The notes under the pieces: model-generated
What the model was told of the DNA's origin: nothing
Seen by the model: only the letters and a program-made list of their open reading frames with translations
Database searches by the model: none
Translations under genes and position numbers: made by a program
DNA from: CG2-30-44-17 sp964344725
Lineage (GTDB): Bacteria; Patescibacteriota; Gracilibacteria; UBA1369; UBA12470
Direction of reading: 5' to 3'
Length of the DNA: 64,000 nucleotides
Assembly: GCA_964344725.1 (NCBI GenBank)
Contig: CAYFOI010000003.1
Location: forward strand, 11,885 to 75,884
In this document: positions 26,126 to 34,202 of the stretch, in pieces
Layout: every line of letters begins with the position of its first letter
Position numbering within the stretch: position 1 is the first letter of the stretch

Positions 26126-26143
26126 GGAGCGCTTTCGGCGCGG
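26126..26143. repeat. GC hairpin with conserved flank
   Basis: GGAGCGC-TTTCG-GCGCGG, 5 bases from the stop codon of the first operon gene on the minus strand. Confidence 0.65.
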
Positions 26144-26148
26144 TTTAT

Positions 26149-26493
26149 TTATTTTTTAAGTTCTGATTCGAAAGCTTTGACGACTAAGTCGATAGCCTCT
26201 TTCTTTGAAGTTTCTGCTTTATCAGCCAAAGAACCAACCTCGCGTTCTACAGTTGCTAGCTTGGTTTTGAGGTCTTCACTGGCTTTTGATTTTGCTTCTT
26301 CGATTTTTTTATTGCCTGCTGAGCGGGCTTCTTCTTCAGATTGTTTTAGCTGCGTATTTTCCTTCTCGATTGTTTTTTCGATTTCTTTTCGGTTTTCTTC
26401 CTCTTTTTTAACTGTTTTTTGTCGTACTTTTTCTTCTGTTTGTTGAATTTGCATCAAAGGGTCGTCGTGTGTTGATGTGTCTTTTGTAGCCAT
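26149..26493 (-). CDS. ntpF: V-type ATPase peripheral stalk subunit G/H
   Basis: 114 residues, almost entirely a charged coiled coil (EEKVRQKTVKKEEENRKEIEKTI...). Called from composition, length and position: first gene of an operon whose order matches E. hirae ntpF-I-K-E-C-G-A-B-D. It should pair with subunit E. Sequence alone is weak evidence because coiled coils are not specific. No Shine-Dalgarno; leader is A/T/C. Confidence 0.75.
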   Translation of the reverse strand: MATKDTSTHDDPLMQIQQTEEKVRQKTVKKEEENRKEIEKTIEKENTQLKQSEEEARSAGNKKIEEAKSKASEDLKTKLATVEREVGSLADKAETSKKEAIDLVVKAFESELKK

Positions 26494-26527
26494 TAATAGA
26501 TTTAGTTATTGGTTCTAATTTTAGAAA

Positions 26528-26546
26528 AAGGCTACAGTATAGCCTT
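26528..26546 (-). promoter_or_regulatory. leader hairpin of the V-ATPase operon (possible attenuator)
   Basis: AAGGCTA-5-TAGCCTT followed on the minus strand by TTTCT, some 20-40 bases after the predicted transcription start and 35 bases before the first gene. Resembles a short intrinsic terminator. Confidence 0.45.
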
Positions 26547-26570
26547 ATATGCTTAATTTTAGCTTGAAGG

Positions 26571-26599
26571 ATTCTAAAATTGCCTTGAGAAAAAGTCAA
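26571..26599 (-). promoter_or_regulatory. promoter of the V-ATPase operon
   Basis: TTGACT (minus strand, 26594-26599), 17-base spacer, TAGAAT (26571-26576). Good sigma-70 match in the only sizeable gap upstream of the operon. Confidence 0.7.
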
Positions 26600-26670
26600 T
26601 GCTAAAAGATTTTGAATTTCCTTGTGTGGAAGCCAGTTTTGTGGGGTTTTGTCATTGCATTGACACAAGA

Positions 26671-26692
26671 CAGGGGGGCTGAAGCCCCCCTG
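26671..26692 (-). terminator. strong GC hairpin after the SLH/DUF3352-like gene
   Basis: ACAGGGGGGCT/AGCCCCCCTGT, a 9-10 bp stem with a tiny loop, 7 bases after the stop. No clear T-run on the minus strand, so termination is likely but not certain. Confidence 0.6.
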
Positions 26693-26699
26693 TTGCACT

Positions 26700-29063
26700 T
26701 TAATTTGCCTGAATAATGTCCATCATTTTCTTGATGAGCTTGGAGCTCTCTGCCCTGTTAATTGGCCTAGTAGGATCGAATGTTTCCATGTCTCCATCTT
26801 CGTTTATGAGCTTGTAGTAGTTAGCGGTCCATACTGCGTCGTAGTACCAACTATCTGCTTCTACGTCTGTGTATGCTAATTCACTTGTGCTTGTTTCTGT
26901 GCTTTCGTCAATTTCTATTAGAGCTATTGCTCGTGAAACCATTGTTATAGCTTCTGCTCTTGTTATGGATTCGTTTGGTTTGAAAAGAGTTCCATCTTCG
27001 TATCCTTCTGCTATACCAAGTTCTCTAGCTGTATATACGTACTCTGCTGACCAGTCCCATGTGTTGACGTCTTCGAAATATCCTGAATTCCATGCGCAGT
27101 AGTATGCGTATTCACATGTGTCTGCGAAATAACCTTTTTCGTATAAAGTTTTCATGAGTATTGTGACGAATTCGGCTCTGGTTATCTCGTTTCCTGGCAT
27201 GAATGTGCCGTCTGGGTATCCGTTGATTACTCCTTCTGTTGTTAGGTAATAAATATCGTCTCCGTACCATTCTTCTGCGTCTACGTCGTCGAATTCTTTG
27301 TGTGAATTTGCAATTACTTCGTAGCTTGCTGTTGTTTCTTCGTTTGTTTCTGTAAAGTAGTCGCCGATGTTCAGAAGCCCATCAAGATCGAGTCTTATTT
27401 CCATCTCGTTTTCTGAATAGTCGTTTGTTGAAAGTGATTTTGTAAAGAAAGCATCAAATAATGACACGAAGTCGTCTATTGATTCTTGTGCACTTTCAAA
27501 TTCCGAGAATTCTTCTCCTGCTGCGTCTTCAATCTCGCTTAGAAGATCTTTAATATAGATTCCTGTATTTCCGAAGTCGAAATAGCCTATGCTTGTTGTG
27601 TTTTCGTTCTTTTGCAAAAACATTTCGTCGAATGTGTCATAGTTTGATAAGTCTTCGCCGTAGCTATCTTCTATGTTGGAGCTAGTTGAAAACAGCAGGA
27701 TGTCATCGCCGGTTACCCCTATAGTTATCTCCATGTCGAAATAGCCTTCTGGCATGTGGATTGAGTATGGGTTTTCGGATTCGTTTTCACTGATGTCGAT
27801 CTGGAAAGTTGTCATTGTCCCGCCTAGCATTTCTTCTTCGGCCTTTGTTATTGCGATTGTAAGGTCTTCCTCTGTTATTGTGTATGTGTTGTTTTCTTCC
27901 TCTGTGAATGACCATATGTAATCAACTAGTTTGCTTACTAGGGCTTCTGCTGCGGTTTCGTTTTCGTCTACGTCTGCCATTATTGTGAGTGTTGGAAGAG
28001 TTTCTTCACTATCTTGAATTAAAAACCCGAATCCTTGTTCTAGGGCTGTGAGAATTTCTGATTCTAGGTCGATTGAGGTCTCGTCGAATATTTCAGTTTC
28101 AATTTCGCTTACGTCTGATTCAGACAGGAATGACGAATTTTGTAATGTTTCCCAGCTTTCGCTTAAATTGAACATTTCAAAATACATCATTGGTCTTTCT
28201 GATGGCATGAATTCATATATAGAAGGAACTGCATTAGTGTCAGAATAGTCTATGCCAAGAGTTTCTAGTATGTCTTCGTTGTTTGAAGTGTAATTTTGCA
28301 TTTTGAACCCTGTCGATGTCTTCTTCACGGACATTCCATAAGCCCACATAGATCCCATTATGCTCAAATCTTCATCGGCTGAGAAATATGTGTTGTAAAC
28401 ATAATCCATGTCGACATATAGGTCCCAAAAATTGTTTACTAGAAATTCATTTTCAGCTTCTTGGTAGTATTCGTTGCTTGAGAGAGAGTCGCTTTCGATC
28501 GCTAATATTTCTTCTAACCCTTCTTGGTAATCTTCTACGATTATGAGATGGCCATCCTTGTAGGAGAAGTATGCTGGTATTGATGAGTAGTATATAAGAG
28601 AGTCTCCATAGTCTATTTCGACGTAGTTTATTTCGTATTCGGAATCTGTTTCTGCTACTACTAAGTATTCCTGGAGGAGTGTTTCTAGCGTAGTGTAATC
28701 TTCTTCATCCATTTCGAGCATTATACACATGGCTTCGGTACTGTCGTCTAAAGGGAAGCTGCTTATCGATAGTTCGTTATCTGCGACATTTTCTTCTAAG
28801 AGCGTCATAATATCGTCGTAGTTTTCATACATGTAGCTTTCGAATTCGTCGCCTATCATGTCGGCGATCGATTCTACGAGGTATGTTTCGTATACCTCTT
28901 TAAGGGAGCTCCCTGCTGGTGTAGGGTTTAGTGTTGTGAGGAATATTGTGTCCTCTGGGAGCATGTTTGCTGCTTCGTTTGTTTCGGAGTTTGCAAAAGA
29001 CGCTGCTGTTGATAGCCCAATTATGAGCAATATACCCGCAGCTATGGTTGCCAGTTTTTTCAT
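26700..29063 (-). CDS. secreted SLH protein with DUF3352-like region
   Basis: 787 residues. Signal peptide (to about 24, STAASFANS). The N-terminal region begins MLPEDTIFLTTLNPTP, a pattern seen in DUF3352-type secreted proteins of unknown role, and runs to about 600 with very high Asp/Glu/Ser/Thr. Three SLH repeats end the protein: about 608-658 (DVDAEEWYGD...GVINGYPDGTFMPG), 672-722 (GIAEGYEDGTLFKP) and 730-780 (ADSWYYDAVW...). Probably surface-anchored through the SLH domains. Next to a second SLH gene and the DnaQ-like gene. Confidence 0.85.
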   Translation of the reverse strand: MKKLATIAAGILLIIGLSTAASFANSETNEAANMLPEDTIFLTTLNPTPAGSSLKEVYETYLVESIADMIGDEFESYMYENYDDIMTLLEENVADNELSISSFPLDDSTEAMCIMLEMDEEDYTTLETLLQEYLVVAETDSEYEINYVEIDYGDSLIYYSSIPAYFSYKDGHLIIVEDYQEGLEEILAIESDSLSSNEYYQEAENEFLVNNFWDLYVDMDYVYNTYFSADEDLSIMGSMWAYGMSVKKTSTGFKMQNYTSNNEDILETLGIDYSDTNAVPSIYEFMPSERPMMYFEMFNLSESWETLQNSSFLSESDVSEIETEIFDETSIDLESEILTALEQGFGFLIQDSEETLPTLTIMADVDENETAAEALVSKLVDYIWSFTEEENNTYTITEEDLTIAITKAEEEMLGGTMTTFQIDISENESENPYSIHMPEGYFDMEITIGVTGDDILLFSTSSNIEDSYGEDLSNYDTFDEMFLQKNENTTSIGYFDFGNTGIYIKDLLSEIEDAAGEEFSEFESAQESIDDFVSLFDAFFTKSLSTNDYSENEMEIRLDLDGLLNIGDYFTETNEETTASYEVIANSHKEFDDVDAEEWYGDDIYYLTTEGVINGYPDGTFMPGNEITRAEFVTILMKTLYEKGYFADTCEYAYYCAWNSGYFEDVNTWDWSAEYVYTARELGIAEGYEDGTLFKPNESITRAEAITMVSRAIALIEIDESTETSTSELAYTDVEADSWYYDAVWTANYYKLINEDGDMETFDPTRPINRAESSKLIKKMMDIIQAN

Positions 29064-29078
29064 GTTGTGTATGAGTTA

Positions 29079-31166
29079 TTAATTTATGCGGCTGTCCAAT
29101 GATATTACCTTTTTGGCGGTTTTGGCAATTTTCTTTGTTTTTAGGCGTGCTTCAGGTAGTGCGTATTCGGTGAAGCTGTTGAATCCGTCAGGTTCTTGGA
29201 ATGGTGTTGTGCCTGGAGGTGGAAATGGGATTTTATAAATTATCAATGTTTCTAGTGGACCAGGTGATAGCATTTGCCAGAATTTGTAGGTTCCGATAAT
29301 TATTGTTGTGCTGGGTTTGTTTTCGCTTTTTAGTTTGATCTTGCCTATTCCGCCTGATGATCCTTGGGTTAAGACTGTGATGCCTTGGTCTTTTAATGGC
29401 AGGGCTAATTTGCTATGTAATATTGATGCTGTTCTTTGTGAATTTACGAGTATGAATGCGGGTTTTTCTAGCTCTTCTAAATTGCTTGAGAGGTAGTTGT
29501 CGGCGTTTTCTGTGAAAGCAGGGTCTTTTGGAGGTGGCAAGTCGATGGTTTCTATTTCCAGATTGTTTGATTCTGCTTCTACTGCGAAGTTTTTCGGCAG
29601 ATTGAGGAGTCTTTTTATATAAAGTCCTTTAGGGGATTCTTGAGCGTATGTTATTGATGTCCCGACGAGTGATAGCTTATCTGGCTTGTTCCAGATTTTT
29701 TCTGCTAAAAGTTCACCAATGTTTAATGGTGTGATTTTTAGCAGCGGTGAGCCATTTTGCATAAGCATTATCTCTATTCGGAGGTTGAGTGAGCCGTTTT
29801 TGCTTTTATCCAAGAATTTCAGAAGTTTTTCTTCTTCGAATTCGGTACCTAAATCTGCTGCAATTTTTCCTGTGAGGTCTGCGATCTTTTGCCATTCGAT
29901 TGTCGAGTAATGATACTGATTTAATTCAAGTGCAAATTTGTCTCCATGTTTTTCGTACATTATTCCGATGTAGCCGAATAGAATGGTTAATTTCTCTTTT
30001 GTTTCTTGTGGGAGTTTTGAGTTTGCAAAGCGTTCTTCGAAGTAGCTTGCTGTGAAAGCTTGTTGTACGCTTCCATAAAACTCCTCGATGTTGTCTATGA
30101 TTAGGTGTGTTTCTGTTAAATCTATTTGTTCTGATTTTGCTAGTCGTCCGAGTGTGTGGTGGGAAAGGATTGTAGGATCGGAGGATTGGAGGATTTTTAG
30201 GGTTTCTGGTGGATAATTGGTGTGGCAGTAGTCGAACCAAAGATTTTTGATGTTTTGGGGGAGGGTGATTTGAGTAGCTTGTAGCTGGTAGCTTGTAGGT
30301 TGTAGGGGGAGGATTTTTAGGGCGAAGACTGTTTCTTCTGCGGATAGTGAATCTTTTTTGAGTAGTTCTTTGAATAAATCTGAGTTTAGGTATTGGTTTG
30401 GATTTAAGATTGTCAGATTCTCTTGTTCTGTGGTTGCGATGATTATCTTTTGTTCTGGCTTCTCTGGTGTTATTTCTGCGGTTGTGTGTGGAGGGAGTTC
30501 TTGGAGGGTGTTAGCTTGTAGGTTGTAGGTTGTAGCTTGTAGGTTGTAGGTTGTAGCTTGTTGGGTTTGAGTATTTGGTATTTGGTGGTTTCGCAAGGAG
30601 TAAAGGAGGATGTCTTTCCAAGGGGACAGGGATTTTTCTAGGATTCCTCGGGTTTCTTCTGAATTGTTTTTTGAGAAATACATATCAAGAAGGAGGAATA
30701 TGATTTCTATATTGTCGATTACGTCTTTTAGGGCGCGATGTTTTCCAGTTTCCTCAATTCCGAGTTTTTCTGCGATTATTTCTAGGCTGTATGATTTTTC
30801 TTTTGGGATAGCGATGTGGGCAATGTCCATTGAGTCGAGTCTTGTGTTGGGCAGATTGAAACCGTTTTCTTCGAGGAAAGTAATGTCGAAGCTGATGTTA
30901 TGGCCCATGATTGGATAGTCTTTGATGAAATTCTGGAGCTCATCTTTGATTTCGTCTATTTGAGGTGCATCTTTGACGTCTTCGTTGGTGATTCCTGTTA
31001 GGTTTGTTACTAGGTTTGGGATTGTGACGCCTGGATTTATAAAAGTTTCAAATTTGTCTTCTACTTGGCGTGTTTCTAGGTTTACCAAGGCTGCTCCGAT
31101 CTCAATGATCTTGTCGTGTTCAGGGCTCAGGCCTGTGGTTTCTATGTCGAGGCAGATGATGTACAT
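29079..31166 (-). CDS. DnaQ-type exonuclease fused to a degenerate DinG-like domain
   Basis: 695 residues. N-terminal DEDDh 3'-5' exonuclease with all five acidic/His residues: D7 and E9 (DIETTG), D94 (GHNISFDITF), H143 and D148 (HRALKDV). The C-terminal part resembles DinG helicases, with AFILVNSQRTASILHSKL (about 575-592) and LIIYKIPFPPPGTTPF (about 645-660), but no Walker A is visible, so helicase activity is doubtful. Between about 200 and 335 lie three tracts encoded by spacer-type repeats (TTYNLQATTYNLQA; LQPTSYQLQ; LKILQSSDPT). Likely a nuclease in repair or replication. Confidence 0.85.
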   Translation of the reverse strand: MYIICLDIETTGLSPEHDKIIEIGAALVNLETRQVEDKFETFINPGVTIPNLVTNLTGITNEDVKDAPQIDEIKDELQNFIKDYPIMGHNISFDITFLEENGFNLPNTRLDSMDIAHIAIPKEKSYSLEIIAEKLGIEETGKHRALKDVIDNIEIIFLLLDMYFSKNNSEETRGILEKSLSPWKDILLYSLRNHQIPNTQTQQATTYNLQATTYNLQANTLQELPPHTTAEITPEKPEQKIIIATTEQENLTILNPNQYLNSDLFKELLKKDSLSAEETVFALKILPLQPTSYQLQATQITLPQNIKNLWFDYCHTNYPPETLKILQSSDPTILSHHTLGRLAKSEQIDLTETHLIIDNIEEFYGSVQQAFTASYFEERFANSKLPQETKEKLTILFGYIGIMYEKHGDKFALELNQYHYSTIEWQKIADLTGKIAADLGTEFEEEKLLKFLDKSKNGSLNLRIEIMLMQNGSPLLKITPLNIGELLAEKIWNKPDKLSLVGTSITYAQESPKGLYIKRLLNLPKNFAVEAESNNLEIETIDLPPPKDPAFTENADNYLSSNLEELEKPAFILVNSQRTASILHSKLALPLKDQGITVLTQGSSGGIGKIKLKSENKPSTTIIIGTYKFWQMLSPGPLETLIIYKIPFPPPGTTPFQEPDGFNSFTEYALPEARLKTKKIAKTAKKVISLDSRIN
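30167..30202. repeat. AGGATTNN repeat inside the DnaQ/DinG-like gene
   Basis: AGGATTGT, AGGATCGG, AGGATTGG, AGGATTTT, AGGG: the same 8-base type as the intergenic spacers at 19484 and 60083, here translated as LKILQSSDPTI. Confidence 0.8.
30275..30309. repeat. TAGCTTG/TAGGTTG repeat inside the DnaQ/DinG-like gene
   Basis: Five 7-base units, TAGCTTG TAGCTGG TAGCTTG TAGGTTG TAGG, translated as LQPTSYQLQA on the minus strand. Confidence 0.8.
30511..30563. repeat. TAGGTTG/TAGCTTG repeat inside the DnaQ/DinG-like gene
   Basis: Seven 7-base units alternating TAGCTTG and TAGGTTG, translated as two copies of QATTYNL. The same units form the spacer at 61489. Confidence 0.85.
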
Positions 31167-31168
31167 GG

Positions 31169-31233
31169 GTAGGTAGTGTGTAGTATGTAATCCATAGTAC
31201 GTAGTATATAGGGTGTAGGGTGTAGGGTGTAGG
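31169..31233. repeat. telomere-like TAGGGTG array
   Basis: GTAGTNN units followed by TATAGGG TGTAGGG TGTAGGG TGTAGG before the DnaQ-like start. Three GGG tracts and one GG on the + strand could form a G-quadruplex. The remainder of the gap to 31304 holds only TTTTTTGC/GCAAAAAC at 31235 and A/T-rich sequence. Confidence 0.8.
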
Positions 31234-31304
31234 CTTTTTTGCTTTCGTATGCAAAAACAGCTTGGTTTTACAAGTTGGATTTTGTTCTAGGATATAATTC
31301 GTGA

Positions 31305-32621
31305 CTAAATAGTCGGTGTCGACTGTATTTCTTCGATAAGGTCCATTAATTCGACTGTTATTCGGCATACGGCAGCTCTTGTTATGTTGTCTCCGCCTCC
31401 GAAGTCGCCGTTATCATATCCAGATAGTACTCCTCCTGTATATAGAGGCATGACGAATTCGTAATACCAATCGTCTTCTGTCATGTCTGAGAATGGGTTT
31501 TCCCAGCTGTCTTCGTCTCCAATGTAAAGTTCTGCGCTTGTTAGATCATCTACTCCTGAAGCTTTCATTAAGATTGTTGCAGCTTCAGCTCTGTTCACGT
31601 AATCTCCTGGGCCAAACGTGCCGTCTGGATATCCGTTGATGATGCCATAGTGATATGCTGAAACGACATAATCTTCGTACCATGATCCTGCTTCAATATC
31701 TGTTAAAACACCGTCTTCTACTTCGACTGATTCTGCGTCTAGTAGTTCGTATTCAAATGCTTCGACAGCAATTTTTGTTATAGCTGCTCTGGTGATGTAG
31801 TCGCCTGGTCCGAATAGGTCTGTTCCGTCATAGCCGCTTACTACGCCGCTTTCGGCTAATGTGGTGACGTATTCTTCGTACCAGCTTCCTTCCTCAACGT
31901 CGGAGAAGCTTATGTCTGTTGTATCTGTATCATCATCGGTATCGTCATCATCCGTTGTCTCATCTTCTGGGCTAACTTCTTCTATGGTTATGGTTGTGTA
32001 TCCGCTCATGTTTCCTGAGCTGTCTTCTGCTGATAACTTAAATGTGTTTGAGTCGTTTTGTTGGAGGGTTACTTCGACTGAGAATGTCCCTTCTGAGTCT
32101 ACAGTTGTTTCAACGCTGTCATCTCCGGTTACGACTATTGTTGCGTTAGCTTCTGCTGTTCCTGTGATTGTTACTGTGTCTGCGTCTATAGGTGATTCGG
32201 TTTCGTCTACTTCTGGTGCGTCTGGAGCTGTTCGATCAACTCCGTATGTTGATTCGTAAGTTTGAGCTTCTTCGGTGCTTTCGACTACTGTTACTACTAC
32301 AGCTTCTGATGCGATGCCGTCGTCTCCTGTTGCAGTTATGCTAAAGCTATTGGTTGACTCCTGAGCTAGGCTAACAGTCTTCTCCCAATATCCATCTTCG
32401 TCTGCGTATGTTGGAGCGACCATAACGGATCCTCCTACGACTGAGACCATTGCTTCAGGTTCTGCGGTTCCTGTTAGTGTGATTTTTTCAGCGTCTACTG
32501 GTGATGGCGGGTCGTCGACTGTAGGTGTGTCAGTTGCACCTGCAATGAGGGTCATTGTTGTTACTACAATGATGCTTGCTGCTAGCACTGTTGCCATGAT
32601 GTAGAGAGTGGTTTTTTTCAT
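31305..32621 (-). CDS. secreted protein with Ig-like repeats and three SLH domains
   Basis: 438 residues. Signal peptide or anchor (to about 29), two bacterial Ig-like modules (about 32-115 and 130-215; each with SPVDA/SPIDA...TITGTAE and a V/T-rich core), a poly-Asp/Thr linker (about 220-235), then three SLH repeats (about 238-285, GVVSGYDGTDLFGPGDYITR; 300-350, GIINGYPDGTFGPGDYVNR; 372-425, GVLSGYDNGDFGGGDNITR). A probable surface protein held by SLH domains. Third SLH protein in the window. Confidence 0.87.
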   Translation of the reverse strand: MKKTTLYIMATVLAASIIVVTTMTLIAGATDTPTVDDPPSPVDAEKITLTGTAEPEAMVSVVGGSVMVAPTYADEDGYWEKTVSLAQESTNSFSITATGDDGIASEAVVVTVVESTEEAQTYESTYGVDRTAPDAPEVDETESPIDADTVTITGTAEANATIVVTGDDSVETTVDSEGTFSVEVTLQQNDSNTFKLSAEDSSGNMSGYTTITIEEVSPEDETTDDDDTDDDTDTTDISFSDVEEGSWYEEYVTTLAESGVVSGYDGTDLFGPGDYITRAAITKIAVEAFEYELLDAESVEVEDGVLTDIEAGSWYEDYVVSAYHYGIINGYPDGTFGPGDYVNRAEAATILMKASGVDDLTSAELYIGDEDSWENPFSDMTEDDWYYEFVMPLYTGGVLSGYDNGDFGGGDNITRAAVCRITVELMDLIEEIQSTPTI

Positions 32622-32635
32622 TTTTGTTTTTTGTT

Positions 32636-32668
32636 AGTGGGTAGTACGTAATTCGTAGTGTGTAGTGG
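32636..32668. repeat. GTAGTACGTAATTCGTAGTG spacer
   Basis: 7-base-period array between carA and the Ig/SLH gene, directly followed by a GC hairpin. Confidence 0.7.
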
Positions 32669-32694
32669 CGGAGTCGCGCTTTTTGCGCGACGGT
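32669..32694. repeat. GC hairpin TCGCGC/GCGCGA after carA
   Basis: GGAG flank, stem TCGCGC-TTTTT-GCGCGA, then CGG and the carA stop codon (TTA on + strand). Same placement and flank as other members but a different stem. Confidence 0.7.
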
Positions 32695-33762
32695 TTATAG
32701 TAGCTCAACGAACTGGTCGAACACAAATGATGTATCTGTTGGGCCGGGAGTTGCCTCTGGGTGAAATTGGACCGAAAAGAAAGGTTTTTTCTTGTGCTTG
32801 ATGCCTTCGACGGTGTTGTCGTTTTGATTTTTGAACCATACTGACCACTCTTTTGGCATAGTTTTTTCATCGATGGCGAAGCCGTGATTTTGGCTAGTTA
32901 TATAGCAGCGGCCTGTCTCTATGTCTGTGCATGGTTGATTTTGGGCGCGGTGTCCGTATTTGAGTTTGTAAGTTTTTGCTCCTGCTGCAATTCCCATGAT
33001 TTGGCTGCCGAGGCAGATTCCGCATGTTGGGATTTCTCTTTCAAAGCATTTCTTCATTGTGTTGTGAGTTTCTTTCGGGAGCATGGGGTCGCCAGGTCCG
33101 TTTGAGAAAAAAACTCCATCAAATTTCATGTCTAGTTCGAATGGATCTTGGTCCCAAGGAATTCTTGTTACTGTGATATCGCGTTTCAAGAAGTCGCGGA
33201 TTATATTTGCTTTGCAGCCTGTGTCGATGATCGCGATGTGTTTTGGGCCGCGTTTGTAAGTTATCACTTCTTTTGTTGCGACTTCGTCTGCGATGTTTGT
33301 TGTGTCCGGGGAGATTACGGTTGTGTATTTTGGCGCTTTTGTCATTATTCGTCCTAGCATTGTCCCTTTCTCGCGTATTTTTTGGGTTAAAGCTCTTGTG
33401 TCGATGCCTGTTATTGCTGGGATTTTGTGCTTTTTTAGCCAGTCGCCGAGACTTTTCTCTGCATTCCAGTGGCTGAAATTTTCTGAGTACTCTGAGACTA
33501 TCAGTGCGCGGATTTGAGGTCTTTCGCTCTCGAACCATTTTGGCAATTTGTCTTCGTCGAAATCTTCTTTTGGAACCCCATAATTACCAACTAGAGGGTA
33601 GGTGAGTACAAGAATTTGTCCTCTATAAGAAGGATCCGTGAGGCTCTCTGGGTATCCCATCATGCCTGTGTTGAATACGACTTCGCCTTCTGTGTCCAAA
33701 TGCGCACCAAAAGATTGGCCGGTTAGTATGCGTCCGTCCTCTAATGCGAGTGAGATATCCAT
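32695..33762 (-). CDS. carA: carbamoyl-phosphate synthase small subunit
   Basis: Glutamine amidotransferase subunit that feeds ammonia to CarB for carbamoyl phosphate, first step of pyrimidine and arginine synthesis. 355 residues, full length. N-terminal domain starts LEDGRILTGQSFGA with the SLTDPSYRGQI segment; class I amidotransferase triad: Cys in CGICLGSQIMG (about 245), His and Glu in QFHPEATPGP (about 335). carB is not next to it. Divergent from pyrB, with a small gene between. Confidence 0.95.
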   Translation of the reverse strand: MDISLALEDGRILTGQSFGAHLDTEGEVVFNTGMMGYPESLTDPSYRGQILVLTYPLVGNYGVPKEDFDEDKLPKWFESERPQIRALIVSEYSENFSHWNAEKSLGDWLKKHKIPAITGIDTRALTQKIREKGTMLGRIMTKAPKYTTVISPDTTNIADEVATKEVITYKRGPKHIAIIDTGCKANIIRDFLKRDITVTRIPWDQDPFELDMKFDGVFFSNGPGDPMLPKETHNTMKKCFEREIPTCGICLGSQIMGIAAGAKTYKLKYGHRAQNQPCTDIETGRCYITSQNHGFAIDEKTMPKEWSVWFKNQNDNTVEGIKHKKKPFFSVQFHPEATPGPTDTSFVFDQFVELL

Positions 33763-33845
33763 AGGGTGTAGGGTATAGTAGTGGTAGTACGTAATCCGTA
33801 GTGTGTAGGGGGTAGGGAGCTTGTAGCTGGTAGCTTGTAGGTCCT
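33763..33845. repeat. mixed TAGGGTN / CCGTAGTG / TAGCTTG spacer
   Basis: Three spacer types in a row: TAGGGTGTAGGGTATAG, GTAGTACGTAATCCGTAGTG, and GTAGGGAGCTTGTAGCTGGTAGCTTGTAGG-like units, upstream of carA. Confidence 0.75.
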
Positions 33846-33895
33846 AGTTCCCGATCATGTTTCAGTCTTTCGTATTGTAGCTAAAGTTTCCGAGA

Positions 33896-33924
33896 TTGCA
33901 ATTTGTATTGAGATGTTTTATAAT
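33896..33924 (+). promoter_or_regulatory. candidate promoter
   Basis: TTGCAA (33896-33901), 17-base spacer, TATAAT (33919-33924); 22 bases before the small gene and 278 before pyrB. Confidence 0.6.
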
Positions 33925-33946
33925 TTTTTCTCTTTAAATTGTTCTT

Positions 33947-34153
33947 ATGAGCAGAGAAGTTCCAGACGTTTCTGAAAGGCCGGGTTGTCTAACGGTTTTA
34001 AAGAATTTAACTGATCCTAGATTTTGGGTTGAATTGTATCTTGATTTGTTTGCGTCTGATCTTGTTGAGAGACATGGTTATGAGGGGGCTTTGCGTATTA
34101 TTGAAGAGCACCAGGTACAGCATCCGGGATGGTGGAATGATCGTTCTTTTTAG
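33947..34153 (+). CDS. small hypothetical protein upstream of pyrB
   Basis: 68 residues, Trp/Glu/Leu-rich, probably helical (LTDPRFWVELYLDLFASDLVERHGYEGALRIIEEH...WW). No family recognised. It has a good promoter and lies 49 bases before pyrB, so it may be the first gene of the pyrB transcript. The leader has no Shine-Dalgarno. Might be a regulator or an unrelated small protein; the sequence does not say. Confidence 0.6.
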   Translation: MSREVPDVSERPGCLTVLKNLTDPRFWVELYLDLFASDLVERHGYEGALRIIEEHQVQHPGWWNDRSF

Positions 34154-34202
34154 TTTTTTTGATTTTCTGTGGTAAATTTCTCTTAGTAAATAACCATAGA
34201 TT

